Shown in pieces: positions 39,469-53,329 of a stretch of DNA of 64,000 nt (its first letter is position 1; each line of letters begins with the position of its first letter). Location of the stretch: contig CM022673.1 of assembly GCA_012295275.1 (NCBI GenBank), positions 1,553,605 to 1,617,604 of the forward strand. Reading direction: 5' to 3'. Under the pieces are notes generated by a model that worked only from the letters and a program-made list of their open reading frames with translations, did not search any database and was not told where the DNA came from. A program made the position numbers and the translations under genes. The stretch is from Chrysomallon squamiferum. Lineage: Eukaryota > Mollusca > Gastropoda > Neomphalida > Peltospiridae.

Positions 39469-41584
39469 TAACATCATAGATGATCTACGTAAGTATATGG
39501 AGTAAAACTTCTCCTATGTCCATTCTGTTCTACAGGGTAATCGTCAGTTGCCATGTTATGGATGAATCATGGGTATTAAATATATATATATATATATATA
39601 TAAATAATAATAATAAAAATAAAAAAAAACACACGGATAATTACGAAAAACAAGTGTTTTGTTTATTACATCAACAGCTTGGTGTTTATCAGACTTGGAA
39701 TTATTAGTAAAGAACAAATGTTTCCGGGCAAATGATAACACTGGATTTTAATACAACCTTTGGAAAGCGAGATCAGCGGAAGTGTTTCGAATGAGATTAA
39801 CTTCCATAGATGACGGGATGGTCTCGTTAAAGCAGCTTAATTAATTTGCCTTTATTAATAGAATTAGTCCTAACAAATACGAATTTCTAATTTTTAGACT
39901 AAACTATCTTCGGGCGAACAAGATACACTTTTAATTTGCTGTATTAATTAGTGAAAATACTTAAATCGTTATGAGAACCAAGATTAGTGAGAAAGGCTTC
40001 AATAACTGTCAATTTATTGGCATGTCAGAAATACATCGATAATAGCCATAACTGGCTTAGTGAGAAATACAAAGGTAATAATGGATTAATATAAATATAC
40101 TAATTATAAATATAATGAAGATGGCCTAAGTTACTAAGATATACATCAGTAACTGTCTTTAACTGTTGTAAAAATGTCGGGGAATTATCGAAAGTCTCGG
40201 TAACATCGATTATCGGTGAATCGGATGATATTCTAGGTCACATCGGAAATAACGCATGAGCAAAACGCGTAAAATAAAATAAAATAAATGTTTATCGTCG
40301 AGAAGATACTGGTAATAATAATACTGGTAACAACAAATAGCAAACTAGTGGATTATTTTAAAATACAGTGATAATGGTGAATTCATGAATTAAAGAATAA
40401 TATACAGATGATAATGAATACAGGAAATGAATGTGTTAAAAATAAAATAAAATGGGAAGGAAAACAAATAAAAATTTTGACAAACCTTGTCTTTAAAAAA
40501 AAAAAATGATCGTATTCTATTGTCTAAATGCTGACGACGTTCTTATTGTGACGTCAGTGATTAATTGTAATTAATAAAGTTACCTTTTGATTTATGTGAA
40601 TGTATTACGTTGCCATTGTTATTATTTCGAAATGTAGTTAAACACAAAAACAAGGTAAATACTTTTAATTCAAGCGTACAAAGTAAGGCTTGATGTTCCC
40701 CTGCCCCATGGAAGCTCGTGCAAAATGAGGCATAGATTTTCGTTTTCTTCTCTGTCTTTCTCAGGTACATGTTTAATGGTTAGTAATTTGGAGTTCTGTT
40801 TGTATGTATTTGTGTGTTTGACTGTGTGTGTGATTTTGTGTGTGTGTTTGTGTGAGTGTGTGATTATTTTTGTGTGTATATGTAATTAACTGTGCAAGGG
40901 TTTCTAGCACAATTTAATTTAATTTAAGACATAACTTGTCAAAATTTAATGCTTTATCACATAATAAATAAAAAATATTAATAAACTTATAAAACAATTT
41001 TTTTTTTTTTTTTTTAGTTTTTTTTTTTTTTTTATTTTGTTTCTGATATGGAAATAAATTATTAAATGAACTATAGGTAATTAGTTAAAACTTTGCCCTA
41101 AGATATTTGTTCCAAAGCTTTTTCACAACCAAGAAATCTGTTTATTATATGAATCTTCCCGCGGACTCCAGACTTCTTACATATCTGTTCAAAAGTTAAC
41201 TAACAACAAACTCGATATATGACTACACATGTTTAAAAAATCTTAAATAAATTTAAAAAAATAAATAAATGTCCATCAATAAATTATATAAATTCTGTTT
41301 TCTATAAACGTTACAAAACGTAACGCTCACAGAAACTATCTCAGAACTGAGATTGGTGTATGGTCTCATCAACATTCGTCAAAGATTTCAAAAATAAACA
41401 AGATGCGGCCAATGCTGCCATAGTAGCAATATTGGAGACCCTTGTTCTAAGACACGATAGATTGCCTGCTGGGAAATTTCCCAATTTAACCAATCAAATT
41501 GTACAAAAGGCCTTTTATAGGATGTCCTTAATTACGGAAAAAATAATAGCTTAGTATATCCCTTTCAAAGAAATAGCATGTTTT

Positions 41585-41622
41585 CTTTGTATTTATTATT
41601 ATTTATTTATTTATTTATTAAT

Positions 41623-41655
<33 letters not shown>

Positions 41656-41812
41656 TTCATTCATTCATTTATTTACTTATTTATTTATTTATTAATAATT
41701 ATTTATTTATTTATTTATTCATTCATTTATTTACTTATTTATTTATTTTTATTATTTATTTATTTATCCCTTTTATTTTATTTTATTTTTATTTATTTAT
41801 TTTTTTTTTTTT
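41585..41812 (+). repeat. (TTTA)n-rich tract
   Basis: TTTA repeats with TTCA and TTTATTTAC variants, ending in a T-run. The stretch TTATTAATAATTATTTATTT occurs twice (from about 41614 and 41687), suggesting internal duplication of a ~73-base segment. Confidence 0.9.
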
Positions 41813-42976
41813 TTTTGAGACAAAGTTTTTAAAATTCTAATTCCCCAAGTCATGTCTCACTTAAATCTCCATCCTTCCTCACAACGCTTTCCAATTTTTG
41901 TTTTTTTTTTTTTTTTTTTTTTTTAAACAATATTTTCTCAGTTCACTTAATTCCAAATGGGGAATATAATTAGAAAATATGGTATAAAAGATCTCTTGCT
42001 CCTTAATGGAAAAAGGTATGTCAGAAATTCCAAACTTACGACAATCAGCAGCCGGTGATAGAAATTTCATTAATACAATCAACGACACAAACATGTTTAC
42101 GCAAACAATGTATCTACGTACACACACATAACATAAGGTCCCTTTCTTTGCAAAGAGTCACATTATGAAAATTAATACGTTAGCATTGATGTTATATACG
42201 TGTTTGCGAAAAAGGCAATAACTAGACGCGAACGGCTCGTTTAATATTAACAACCGGCTTTAGAAAGCTGCCATGGGGCAATAAACTTTCTGTTTACTTT
42301 GAATAGCAGTACTGTCAGAATGCTTTAATTCAGCATTAATATTAAAGTGTGTATCGAGTCGGATCAAGTAGAAACTGGTGTTTGTAACACTGACAGTGGA
42401 AAAACGAAGTACTTTGCAGTGTCGTGTTGTGAATACGTACGCTAAAAAAAAAAAAATAATAATAAAAAAATCAAAAAAAATCATCTCAGTTGATATGCAC
42501 GTTTTCACAGGGTGATTGTGCTTTGTTCTTACGTACAGTTCAGTTCACTCGAGTTCACGGTCTGAGCTAATATATATATATATATTACGAAGAGTTTATA
42601 TGTTTATTATTTTATAATCCATTCATTATAGTCCATTTCTTTTTGTGTTGTCGTCTGCTTACCGAAAGAGAAAATGTATAATGATTATTACGTATGTAAC
42701 AAGGGCGAATCCAGGTTTTTAGAAGAAGGGTACAGAATTCATTCAGAATTCAGAACTATACCTTTCAGAATAATAAAGCAGTATTAAAGAACAGGATTGA
42801 TACTGAAGAGGACTGGATACTGAATAGGATTGATCACGTGATCTTCAGTAAAATTCTGAGTCAAAGCCATTTAACATGGAGATCTGTCATTTTTTTTTCC
42901 AACGTAATTATTTACTCTGATGTTTACATTTCCGTCAGATGAATAATAATAATAATAATCATAATAAAAATAACAA

Positions 42977-43062
42977 TAGTAGTAGTAGTAGTAGTTGTAG
43001 TAGTAGTAGTAGTAGTAGTAATAGTAGTAGTAGTTGTTGTTGTTGTTGCTGCTGCTGCTGCT
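42977..43062 (+). repeat. (TAG)n-(GTT)n-(GCT)n compound trinucleotide
   Basis: TAG units change to GTT and then to GCT in order. Confidence 0.9.
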
Positions 43063-44283
43063 CCCGTTGACGTCAGTATTATTTCATTTATTCATCCTGG
43101 AGTAAGAACAACAGGAGATTTGGTTTTATTACACAATAAATCGACGAGGACATTATTTTGAGGAAATACGGTAATGACATCGATAATAATTGATCAGAAG
43201 TCAGGCGGGTTCACGGGTGACTTCGGATCGCCAAAGATTATTCATTCTGGAGAACAATAACATCATTGATTTCCTCTCTTTCTTTCCTCATAACATCGAC
43301 ACCACATCTCAGCCAAACGTCGTTAATAAACCAGGATCATAACTTGAACTTTACCGCACACACGTACATGTGGTAATATTACTCAAAAAATAATAATACT
43401 ATTATCCTGCCCGGCACTATTACTACAAAAACAACCCTGATGTAGTAGCAGACACGATATCTGTATTGTCGATAGTTGACGAAAGGTTCAGTGTTTTCTG
43501 TTTTAATTGAACGATTTTTTTTTTTTTTTTAATTTTCTCAGTTTTACCCAAAATTTTTTAATATATTCGATTTATGCGAATTCTTAATTTTCAATATAGC
43601 CATCGTTATTAAGGATACAAAACGTGATACGTGCTATATATAGTATGAAAATTAAATTAAGTTTTATTAAGGAACAAAGAAAGAGAAAGATTTAAAAAAA
43701 GAATCAAAAAAAAAAAGAGGTCAAAAAAAAAACAAAAAAACAGTGTTATTATTTTCTTAATTAGTTTTGAAACGGTAACTGTTAGCGAAACGAATACTGC
43801 ACACTGCACACGTTAAGAAATATTTGAGTGATTAACAGTGTTGCCCACTTGTTACTCCAATACTGCAATCTGTGTACTTTTATATGAAGAATGGACTCGA
43901 CCAAGTCGTTCAATTCGACCGTTGTCATCACAAACAATTTTGTGTTTTTACACAGACTTCAGTTATGCATTGAAGTGAAATATAACGTGTAAATGAAACT
44001 GATAATAATGACTAAATGGAATTGGTTATTTCATTAAATACAAAATATTTTGTTCTGACAAAACGCAGCAGATATATCTGAGTCATCAAATTAGTTACTA
44101 GGAGGCGTTGCAGTTAACTGGACAAATGAGCAAAATGTCAGCACTTTGTTATTAAAAATGATTCATTATCATCATCATCATTATTATTATTATAAGTTTA
44201 TTTCTTATCCAAAAAATTAAGTACACTTAATGAAGCATAAGTTTGTGTTTGTACTTAGCGTATGTGTGCATACTTTAGAGGCC

Positions 44284-44383
<100 letters not shown>

Positions 44384-46479
44384 TGTGTATTTTTATGAAT
44401 AAGTTTATGTATATGCTATGCGTGTGCATATATGTGCTACCAGACGCGTATGCTTTTTCATTTACACGAAATCAATATTTATTGATTTCTAAACATTCAT
44501 GAACCTTAACTTTCGACACAATGACATGAAGTATCATTCTAATGTGTATGTATATATACATATATATAGTGTGATTATAAAAGATTAACAAACAAAATAC
44601 TGGGTATCGGATTTTGTGTACGTTGTACAACGTGACAAACAGTCCCAGTTAAATATTCAAATATATATCAGCACAACCTATCTTGAATTTTGAATCTTGT
44701 CTAGCACAGTCACTAATTTAAATTTGTTTAAAGCGCGCGCGCGCACACACGCACACACACACACAAACACACGTATATACATACACCCGATAAATGTGTA
44801 TACAAAATACTTCAAAACATTATGTACTGAAAATTTCATCCACATCTTTGTTTTGGTTCAGTGATTTCCAAGTACCCGGAAAGACTTGTACTTAGTGTCT
44901 GTGGGTACGTACATACAGGCGACTGATCTTTCCTAATTACCTCTGTCGTATTATAATAATGCTGTAATTATTAAAACAAGTAATATTGTTCTTACCTCAA
45001 AGTAGGTAGAGTGCTCAGAACTGTAACTTCAGATGTCTGAAACATTAAACCACATAAATACTTGCTTTAAAATAACGTTCTCTATATGCATTACAGACAG
45101 TGAAGATATAGAAGAAGTTATGCATGGTTTCACTAGCGTACATCAATAGGTTTAAAATGTAAACTAAAAACCATAGATTATTTCATCATACACAACAACC
45201 GGTAGCGAGGTATTCTTTTTTCGTGGATATGTGCAACACATTCATCCTCCTACAAAGACGGGGCATTTAACGATTGAGTGTACATAATTTTGAAATGTAA
45301 ATTATCCTGCCGCTATTGCCAGATTTATGAAAAGAAGTTAGAGAATACGTTTCACAGTGTAAATATCGTTTTCATTCGTGTCTTCGAAACAAGCGGCCCA
45401 AACCGTTACGCTTGGCGCCGATAAGAGGAACGTTAGGGTGTCATTTCAAAGAACTTGACGACGAGTCGTTATTACCCATACATCACTCCACTTTTGATTA
45501 TTATTATTATTATTACAGCTACCATAATGATTTTAACATAGGCGATTGAAATCGTGATACGTTCTTCTGCATTAGGTATTCAAAGGAACAAAGGATTACC
45601 AGACAGTGTTCTAAGAATTGAAAAGCGCCTTGAATAACGTTCATACTAAATTTAATACGCTAAGGTTAAGGTATTAATAGATTGGGTATGGGAGAACATA
45701 CAGAAAAAAAAAAAAAAAAAAAAATTGAAGTGTAATGAAAAGGAAAGTAAGGAAAGAAAAGAAGAAGTTTTATACGTTTGACAACGATTGTGTTCATTTG
45801 TAGCCCCGCCCCAAAAACTGTCCGCATATATGAGATAATGGAATCATCAATAATAAAGTCAACATCATTAACAGTATTAATAATAATAATAATAATAATA
45901 ATAATGTTAATAATGATGATGTTGATAATAATAGCAAAAAATAATAGCAATAACAATAATAACAATAATAATATTAACAACAAAAACAATAACAAAAAGA
46001 ACAAAACTAATAATACAATAACCATAATAACAATAATGTCAAAGAACAACAATAATAATCATGACGATGAAGATAATAGTGATAATATAATGACAATGAC
46101 AACTGCGAGAACAGAAATAATAATAATAATAGAAGAAGAAGAAACTTTTAAACAACTACAACAGTAACAACAACAACAACAGCAACAATAAGAATAATAA
46201 GACGAAGAACAACGACGACAACACGAAGAAAAAAGATTCATTCAACGATGGCTTATTAGACAGAGATCAGAAAACCTTAGCCTTGACTGAACACAAGCAT
46301 TTATTGTCAAACATAGCAATTCAAATACGATTCCCGGTTTAACTGAAATTTAAAACCATTTACGTGAATCATTCATACATACATATGATATATTAATAAA
46401 CACACCTTTACCTGTAAAGTGACTTTATAAACTCCACTATTTCAAGTCGTTTATGAATTGTCTGTTTTCAGTTCTGACA

Positions 46480-46695
46480 AGCATATGTATATGTATGTCT
46501 GCTTGGATGTGTATCTGTGTACATTATTATATGTATGTATGAATGAATGTAGTATGTATGTGTGTTTGTATGTATGTATTTATGTATGTATGTATATGTG
46601 TATGTATGTGTGTGTATGTATGTATTTATGTATGTGTGTGTGTTTGTATGCATGTATGTATTTATGTATGTATGTGTGTGTGTGTGTGTGTGTGT
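46480..46695 (+). repeat. (TATG)n / (TGTG)n tract
   Basis: Imperfect TATG units with ATTTATG and GTGTGTTTG variants, ending in (TG)n. Tyr/Val/Cys-rich frames across it are artefacts. Confidence 0.9.
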
Positions 46696-47159
46696 CAGTT
46701 ATTCTTCATTTCTAAACTGAGTGTTTGTTAAATATTTTACCTTGTTTTTGACATCTAGTTAGTTAATTAGACATTATCTTGAGCAACGTGCCAAATTCTG
46801 TCGTGGGGAGTAAAAACAGACAGAAAAAAAAAACACAACACACACACACACTCACACACATTCAACATATATTTTTCTTTCATAAAGTGCTTACTCGAAT
46901 ATGTTTCATAAAAAAAAAAAACCTAAAAAAATCTGAAAAAATAACAATGACAGAAATGTTTCACGTTAAAACGGAAATCGTGTTAAACCTGTTCGCGCGT
47001 ATTGTGACAATATTTTTTTATTTTTCACCCGAAAAGTATTATTCATAAATAAGTAAATGTATGCATGAGCGTGTATATCCATTTGATAAATAAATCAATA
47101 ATTAGATAGAAAACAGGCCGAAGAACGGTGCCTTGGGCTTTAAACTGCTGCTAATGGTG

Positions 47160-47200
<41 letters not shown>

Positions 47201-48417
47201 CATATACATATAAATATACGTATGTGGTTTATTTTATATGAACGTGGGTGTACGTATGGGATTGATTTTGGGACACGGATATACGTTTATGGTTCGTTTT
47301 GCCTGCGTATGGATGGATATACGTATGTGCTTGAGCGTGCGCATGAGTATGTATTTTAGTAACTGTATTTATTATCAGTGGTATGTGTATGTGGGTAGAG
47401 AGCGAGAGAGCATGTTTTTATCTGTATAGTGAGTGTATATGTTGTTGCGCTTCTTTGTGTATTTGTATATGTGTATGTGTATGTACTGTGTCTGTGTTTG
47501 TATGACGTATTTCTAAATATATAGCTTTGCCAAAACGCGTTTTCTTGTTTGAATCTTAAATATGTCTAGCTTTACTCTGATATTTTTGCAGTTAGGATGA
47601 AAGAGGGTATTCTGTTAAAGGATTTTTATTTTTGCAGATGTCTAATGAGAAACAAACAATTATTTTTTTGTAAAGACAAATTCTTAAAACAAGATAATGT
47701 GTAAAATCAGTATGTATGTATGTATGTGCTTGTGTATAAATCTGGTATCAGTTACAGACCCATGTGTTTTTTTTCTACAGATACAATCAACACTGCTATC
47801 TATATAATTCACAAATTATTTCAATTTCAAACAATAAACGAGAAGCGAACTGTAAATTATAGAAAAATGGTTGTCATCACTGTGGTAGCCGTAACTTTCA
47901 AGATCAAAGTAAGGACAAAAATAGATACATTCGAACTCGCCTGAGTGCCATTTATGTTTGAATAGCTATGCAATGGTAAAAATAAGTCTTGTTCTTTTTA
48001 CTTCATACTTTAAATTTCAGCAAATAAAACAGGGAAGATGCGTCACAAATAACCTATCCCAGTTATGTCAAAAAAAAAAAAAAAAGGTACGGAAGAAGCA
48101 GACGAAAAAAACGAACTGCCATTCTCCGCCAGTTGTAATTTTATGTTATCCATCTCGTTTCAGTGCTTTACGATATGTAATACGTACTGACGACTTATAA
48201 ACCACACATTCCTGCTGTTGTTTCTGATCTTACGCAGCTGGTGTATGTGAGGTGAACGTCAGATTTAATGGAAATACTTCCTTGTTGTTATATGATGGCG
48301 TAAAGCGTCTTGTGACGTGTGCATCAGTTACTTCCAGGTCATCAGGTGGACTTTTGATGTCAATCAGATAGGAAGAAGATAAAAGAAGGAAATAAAGACA
48401 GTCCAACAGAGACAGGC

Positions 48418-48420
<3 letters not shown>

Positions 48421-48483
<63 letters not shown>
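48421..48483 (+). repeat. (AG)n microsatellite
   Basis: About 31 AG units. Confidence 0.97.
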
Positions 48484-48485
<2 letters not shown>

Positions 48486-49940
48486 GCAATACATTTATTA
48501 AAATTCAGTTGTTTATTACAGTCATCTAGAGGTAACCAGATTTTTTTATATATATATAATTTCAAATTGTGTTCCAGCGTATCTACAAATATCGATATTT
48601 AATTTGTTTATATATACAGATTATATGCATGTAATCTGTAAAAAAAAAAAATGTTTTATAACATCTATTAATTTTTATAACTTTATTAATACCGAACGGT
48701 TATTCCCGTTGCAGACAGCAACTTACCAATCAAAGCGAATGGTATGAGCTGCCTTGCCTTTGTAACAGATTCCTTGCTATTAACTGCCAGGAGAGCGATG
48801 GAATCGGGTTTCTTTTATTCCAGCATCATTAATGTTATTTTATTTTTTAAAAGGAAGAAAAACAAAAATTGAAGAAGCAACTTATTTAAACATTAACGGT
48901 AAAATGTACTGTGATATAGTTTAAAAAAAAGAAATTTAAACTATAAAAAATGAGAAAACAAGAAAACTTACCAAGGTTTTTTAAGAACAGCTTCTTGAGA
49001 ATACTAATAAACTAATAATGCTTATTATTACGGCAAAATTCGTGCGCTCAATTCTGGTGTATTCTGTGTAGCTACATAACAGTTTTATACCTTGTAAAAT
49101 GGGATTAAATAAAACAAAAGTTTTTCCAAGCTGACCCGGGGTCAAACGGGGACCATCTTAATAACCATCACGATTAATGCTGCTGACGACAGGATTATGC
49201 AAATGAGCAAACTTAATCCATTGTATAAATCCACTGACCATAGCAAGAATCATGTTGGTAATAGTCAGAAGAGTCTTAAGTTTAAAAAAAAAATGGGTAT
49301 ATGATCCACCTGGGTAATCGAAAATGAGGTTCATACCGGGACACAAAATCATAACTAATATGCATGCACACAAAGCTCTCAAGTGCGTTCAGAAACAGAA
49401 ACAAGTGGATTCTCAACGAAATATTGTTACTAAAACAGCATCAAAATAACAATTACAAACATTAAAGTGTATTAGTTCTTCATTACATAATACGTAACGT
49501 CATTAAGAAAAGTGATATTGCGAGAAATCCCGTGAAAACTAAAAACTGAATTTAACAGTTCTTTAAAATCTGTTTCAATACAGACGTCAGTGAAAAGGAA
49601 GATTTATCTACGATTTTAAGAGATTAGGAATTCGTTTTTTATTTCTCAAGATTTTAATTAAAGAAAGTAATGAAGTGTCACTTAGCATCCTTTCTTTATC
49701 CATAAGTAGCGAGGATCTTTTAATAAACTTCTCCCCATAGATGTGAGAAAAAATACACAACTCATTTTTATAACGCAGATGAATTTGTTGGAACGAGAAA
49801 TAGTTCAAATGCTGCGAAGCAACTGTGTTCTTATTCTGCCAGACACGTAATTTCTGGATGATATTATTATTTTTAATATTTAAAAATGTATTTTGAAAAT
49901 GTAGGGATATAAGTTGTGGACCTTTTCCAAACCAAGTTTT

Positions 49941-52378
49941 GCTGGCGAAGTCGTATTCTTGTTCACACGTAACAATAACTGATAAATAAACATCAGATCT
50001 GCTCGCGAAGTCGTATTCTTGTTCACACGTAACAATAACTGATAAATAAACATCAGATCTGCTCGCGAAGTCGTATTCTTGTTCACACGTAACAATAACT
50101 GATAAATAAATATCAGATCTGCTCGCGAAGTCGTATTCTTGTTCACACGTAACAATAACTGATAAATAAACATCAGATCTGCTCGCGAAGTCGTATTCTT
50201 GTTCACACGTAACAATAACTGATAAATAAACATCAGATCTGCTCGCGAAGTCGTATTCTTGTTCACACGTAACAATAACTGATAAATAAACATCAGATCT
50301 GCTCGCGAAGTCGTATTCTTGTTCACACGTAACAATAACTGATAAATAAACATCAGATCTGCTCGCGAAGTCGTATTCTTGTTCACACGTAACAATAACT
50401 GATAAATAAACAAATCTGCTCGCGAAGTCGTATTCTTGTTCACACGTAACAATAACTGATAAATAAACATCAGATCTGCTCGCGAAGTCGTATTCTTGTT
50501 CACACGTAACAATAACTGATAAATAAACATCAGATCTGCTCGCGAAGTCGTATTCTTGTTCACACGTAACAATAACTGATAAATAAACATCAGATCTGCT
50601 GGCGAAGTCGTATTCTTGTTCACACGTAACAATAACTGATAAATAAACATCAGATCTGCTCGCGAAGTCGTATTCTTGTTCACACGTAACAATAACTGAT
50701 AAATAAACATCAGATCTGCTCGCGAAGTCGTATTCTTGTTCACACGTAACAATAACTGATAAATAAACAAGATCGCGAAAACGTAACAATAACTGATAAA
50801 TAAACATCAGATCTGCTCGCGAAGTCGTATTCTTGTTCACACGTAACAATAACTGATAAATAAACATCAGATCTGCTCGCGAAGTCGTATTATTCTTGTT
50901 AACACGTAACAATAACTGATAAATAAACATCAGATCTGCTCGCGAAGTCGTATTCTTGTTCACACGTAACAATAACTGATAAATAAACATCAGATCTGCT
51001 CGCGAAGTCGTATTCTTGTTCACACGTGAACAATAACTGATAAATAAACATCAGATCTGCTGGCGAAGTCGTATTCTTGTTCACACGTAACAATAACTGA
51101 TAAATAAACATCAGATCTGCTCGCGAAGTCGTATTCTTGTTCACACGTAACAATAACTGATAAATAAACATCAGATCTGCTCGCGAAGTCGTATTCTTGT
51201 TCACACGTAACAATAACTGATAAATAAACATCAGATCTGCTCGCGAAGTCGTATTCTTGTTCACACGTAACAATAACTGATAAAAAAACATCAGATCTGC
51301 TCGCGAAGTCGTATTCTTGTTCACACGTAACAATAACTGATAAATAAACATCAGATCTGCTCGCGAAGTCGTATTCTTGTTCACACGTAACAATAACTGA
51401 TAAATAAACATCAGATCTGCTGGCGAAGTCGTATTCTTGTTCACACGTAACAATAACTGATAAATAAATATCAGATCTGCTCGCGAAGTCGTATTCTTGT
51501 TCACACGTAACAATAACTGATAAATAAATATCAGATCTGCTCGCGAAGTCGTATTCTTGTTCACACGTAACAATAACTGATAAATAAACATCAGATCTGC
51601 TCGCGAAGTCGTATTCTTGTTCACACGTAACAATAACTGATAAATAAACATCAGATCTGCTCGCGAAGTCGTATTCTTGTTCACACGTAACAATAACTGA
51701 TAAATAAACATCAGATCTGCTCGCGAAGTCGTATTCTTGTTCACACGTAACAATAACTGATAAATAAACATCAGATCTGCTCGCGAAGTCGTATTCTTGT
51801 TCACACGTAACAATAACTGATAAATAAAACATCAGATCTGCTCGCGAAGTCGTATTCTTGTTCACACGTAACAATAACTGATAAATAAACATCAGATCTG
51901 CTCGCGAAGTCGTATTCTTGTTCACACGTAACAATAACTGATAAATAAACATCAGATCTGCTCGCGAAGTCGTATTCTTGTTCACACGTAACAATAACTG
52001 ATAAATAAACATCAGATCTGCTCGCGAAGTCGTATTCTCTGTTCACACGTAACAATAACTGATAAATAAACATCAGATCTGCTCGCGAAGTCGTATTCTT
52101 GTTCACACGTAACAATAACTGATAAATAAACATCAGATCTGCTCGCGAAGTCGTATTCTTGTTCACACGTAACAATAACTGATAAATAAACATCAGATCT
52201 GCTCGCGAAGTCGTATTCTTGTTCACACGTAACAATAACTGATAAATAAACATCAGATCTGCTCGCGAAGTCGTATTCTTGTTCACACGTAACAATAACT
52301 GATAAATAAACATCAGATCTGCTCGCGAAGTCGTCTTATTACTTCCCCCTACATTACGTAACAATGACTGGTAAATAA
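49941..52378 (+). repeat. 60-bp satellite array, about 40 near-identical copies
   Basis: Head-to-tail units starting GCTCGCGAAGTCGTATTC and ending CATCAGATCT (a BglII site per unit). Most copies are identical. Variants: GCTGGCG in four units (49941 and near 50598, 51060 and 51420); TATCAG in three (near 50110, 51470 and 51530); shortened units near 50410 and 50769; single indels near 50890, 51028, 51830 and 52036. The last unit (52321-52378) is degenerate, as expected at an array edge. On the minus strand two frames lack stops and could read 20-residue repeats (VNKNTTSRADLMFIYQLLLR in one), but indels switch frames and no start, splice or domain supports a gene. Confidence 0.98.
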
Positions 52379-53214
52379 GTAAAATAATTGTGATAAAGAT
52401 GATTAATATCGATACTGTAACCTTTTGTAAATATGAAAATCCATAAGTATGAACTCATGAATATAAGTGCAGATAAAAAATAATCAGACTTATTAATAGA
52501 ATTATTGTTTTTTTTTTTGTTTTTTGTTATTACTACTTTAGCATATTCCCAAATCAATGTGTGTTGAAAAGAAGCTCACACTACCATTCTCTGCAGATTC
52601 TCCAAACTAAAACTCATTTCCTTGGTTTAAAAATTAACTAATAGATTCTTGATGTTAAACATTTCGTAAATAATTAAATAAAAAACACATTTTATTACAT
52701 ATATATAAAAGTTATTTATTTACAATAAAATTTGGGGGTTGTTTTCTAGGTTATTTGTATTTATACATTTTAAAAGAAATATGAACTAATGAAAACCTAT
52801 AAAAACTATACAGTGTTCCAGCCCCTTTTCTTTTAAAAGTTAATACTATATTACAGAATTTACATTGGTAAATAGATACAACAGCTGTATGTGTGTTTGC
52901 TGTTTTACTGTAGTGTGGCATTATGACCTGAAATACTTTACAATCTTTTGTATTTACTAAGACTAAATATTCTTAAGAAGATATTAAACAAACTGAGTGA
53001 ACGTTTGGTTTTACAGTCCAGGAGAGAACAGTAAACCCATTTTAGTATATGAAATTTTATCATAAGTGTTTTAAAAATTATTAAATAAAATTATGAATTA
53101 TTTTAAAACGTTTTATCCACATAACTACAACTGAACTAAAAATCTAGCACATATATAAATATATAGATATAATTTTGTTTCCAAAAATGTTTTTGGCATT
53201 TTAATTTCATTTTG
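52379..53214. other. Intergenic, 3' of NCAPD3
   Basis: AT-rich sequence with no gene or repeat array recognised; separates the satellite from the NCAPD3 3' end. Confidence 0.5.
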
Positions 53215-53220
53215 TTTATT
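53215..53220 (-). promoter_or_regulatory. Candidate poly(A) signal for NCAPD3
   Basis: AATAAA on the minus strand 110 bases after the TAA at 53330-53332. Confidence 0.5.
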
Positions 53221-53329
53221 ATATATTTCATTAACTTATGATTTCTAATTCTTAAAATGTGTGGCAAGTATTGCTAAGTGAATATTTAACGGTTGTATCT
53301 GAATTAAACAATCCAAGACGTCTGCTTCA

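Noticed and set aside
41360-41554. 64-codon frame starting MVSSTFVKDFKNKQDAANAA
   Set aside because: Its composition is less AT-rich and could be a transposon remnant, but no domain, splice site or second copy could be established.
49158-49382. 74-codon hydrophobic minus-strand frame
   Set aside because: It resembles neither a recognisable protein nor a neighbouring gene's exon; likely a repeat fragment.
49608-51023. 471-codon repetitive minus-strand frame as a gene
   Set aside because: The frame changes at each indel in the array, and sequence past the array edge has no coding signature.
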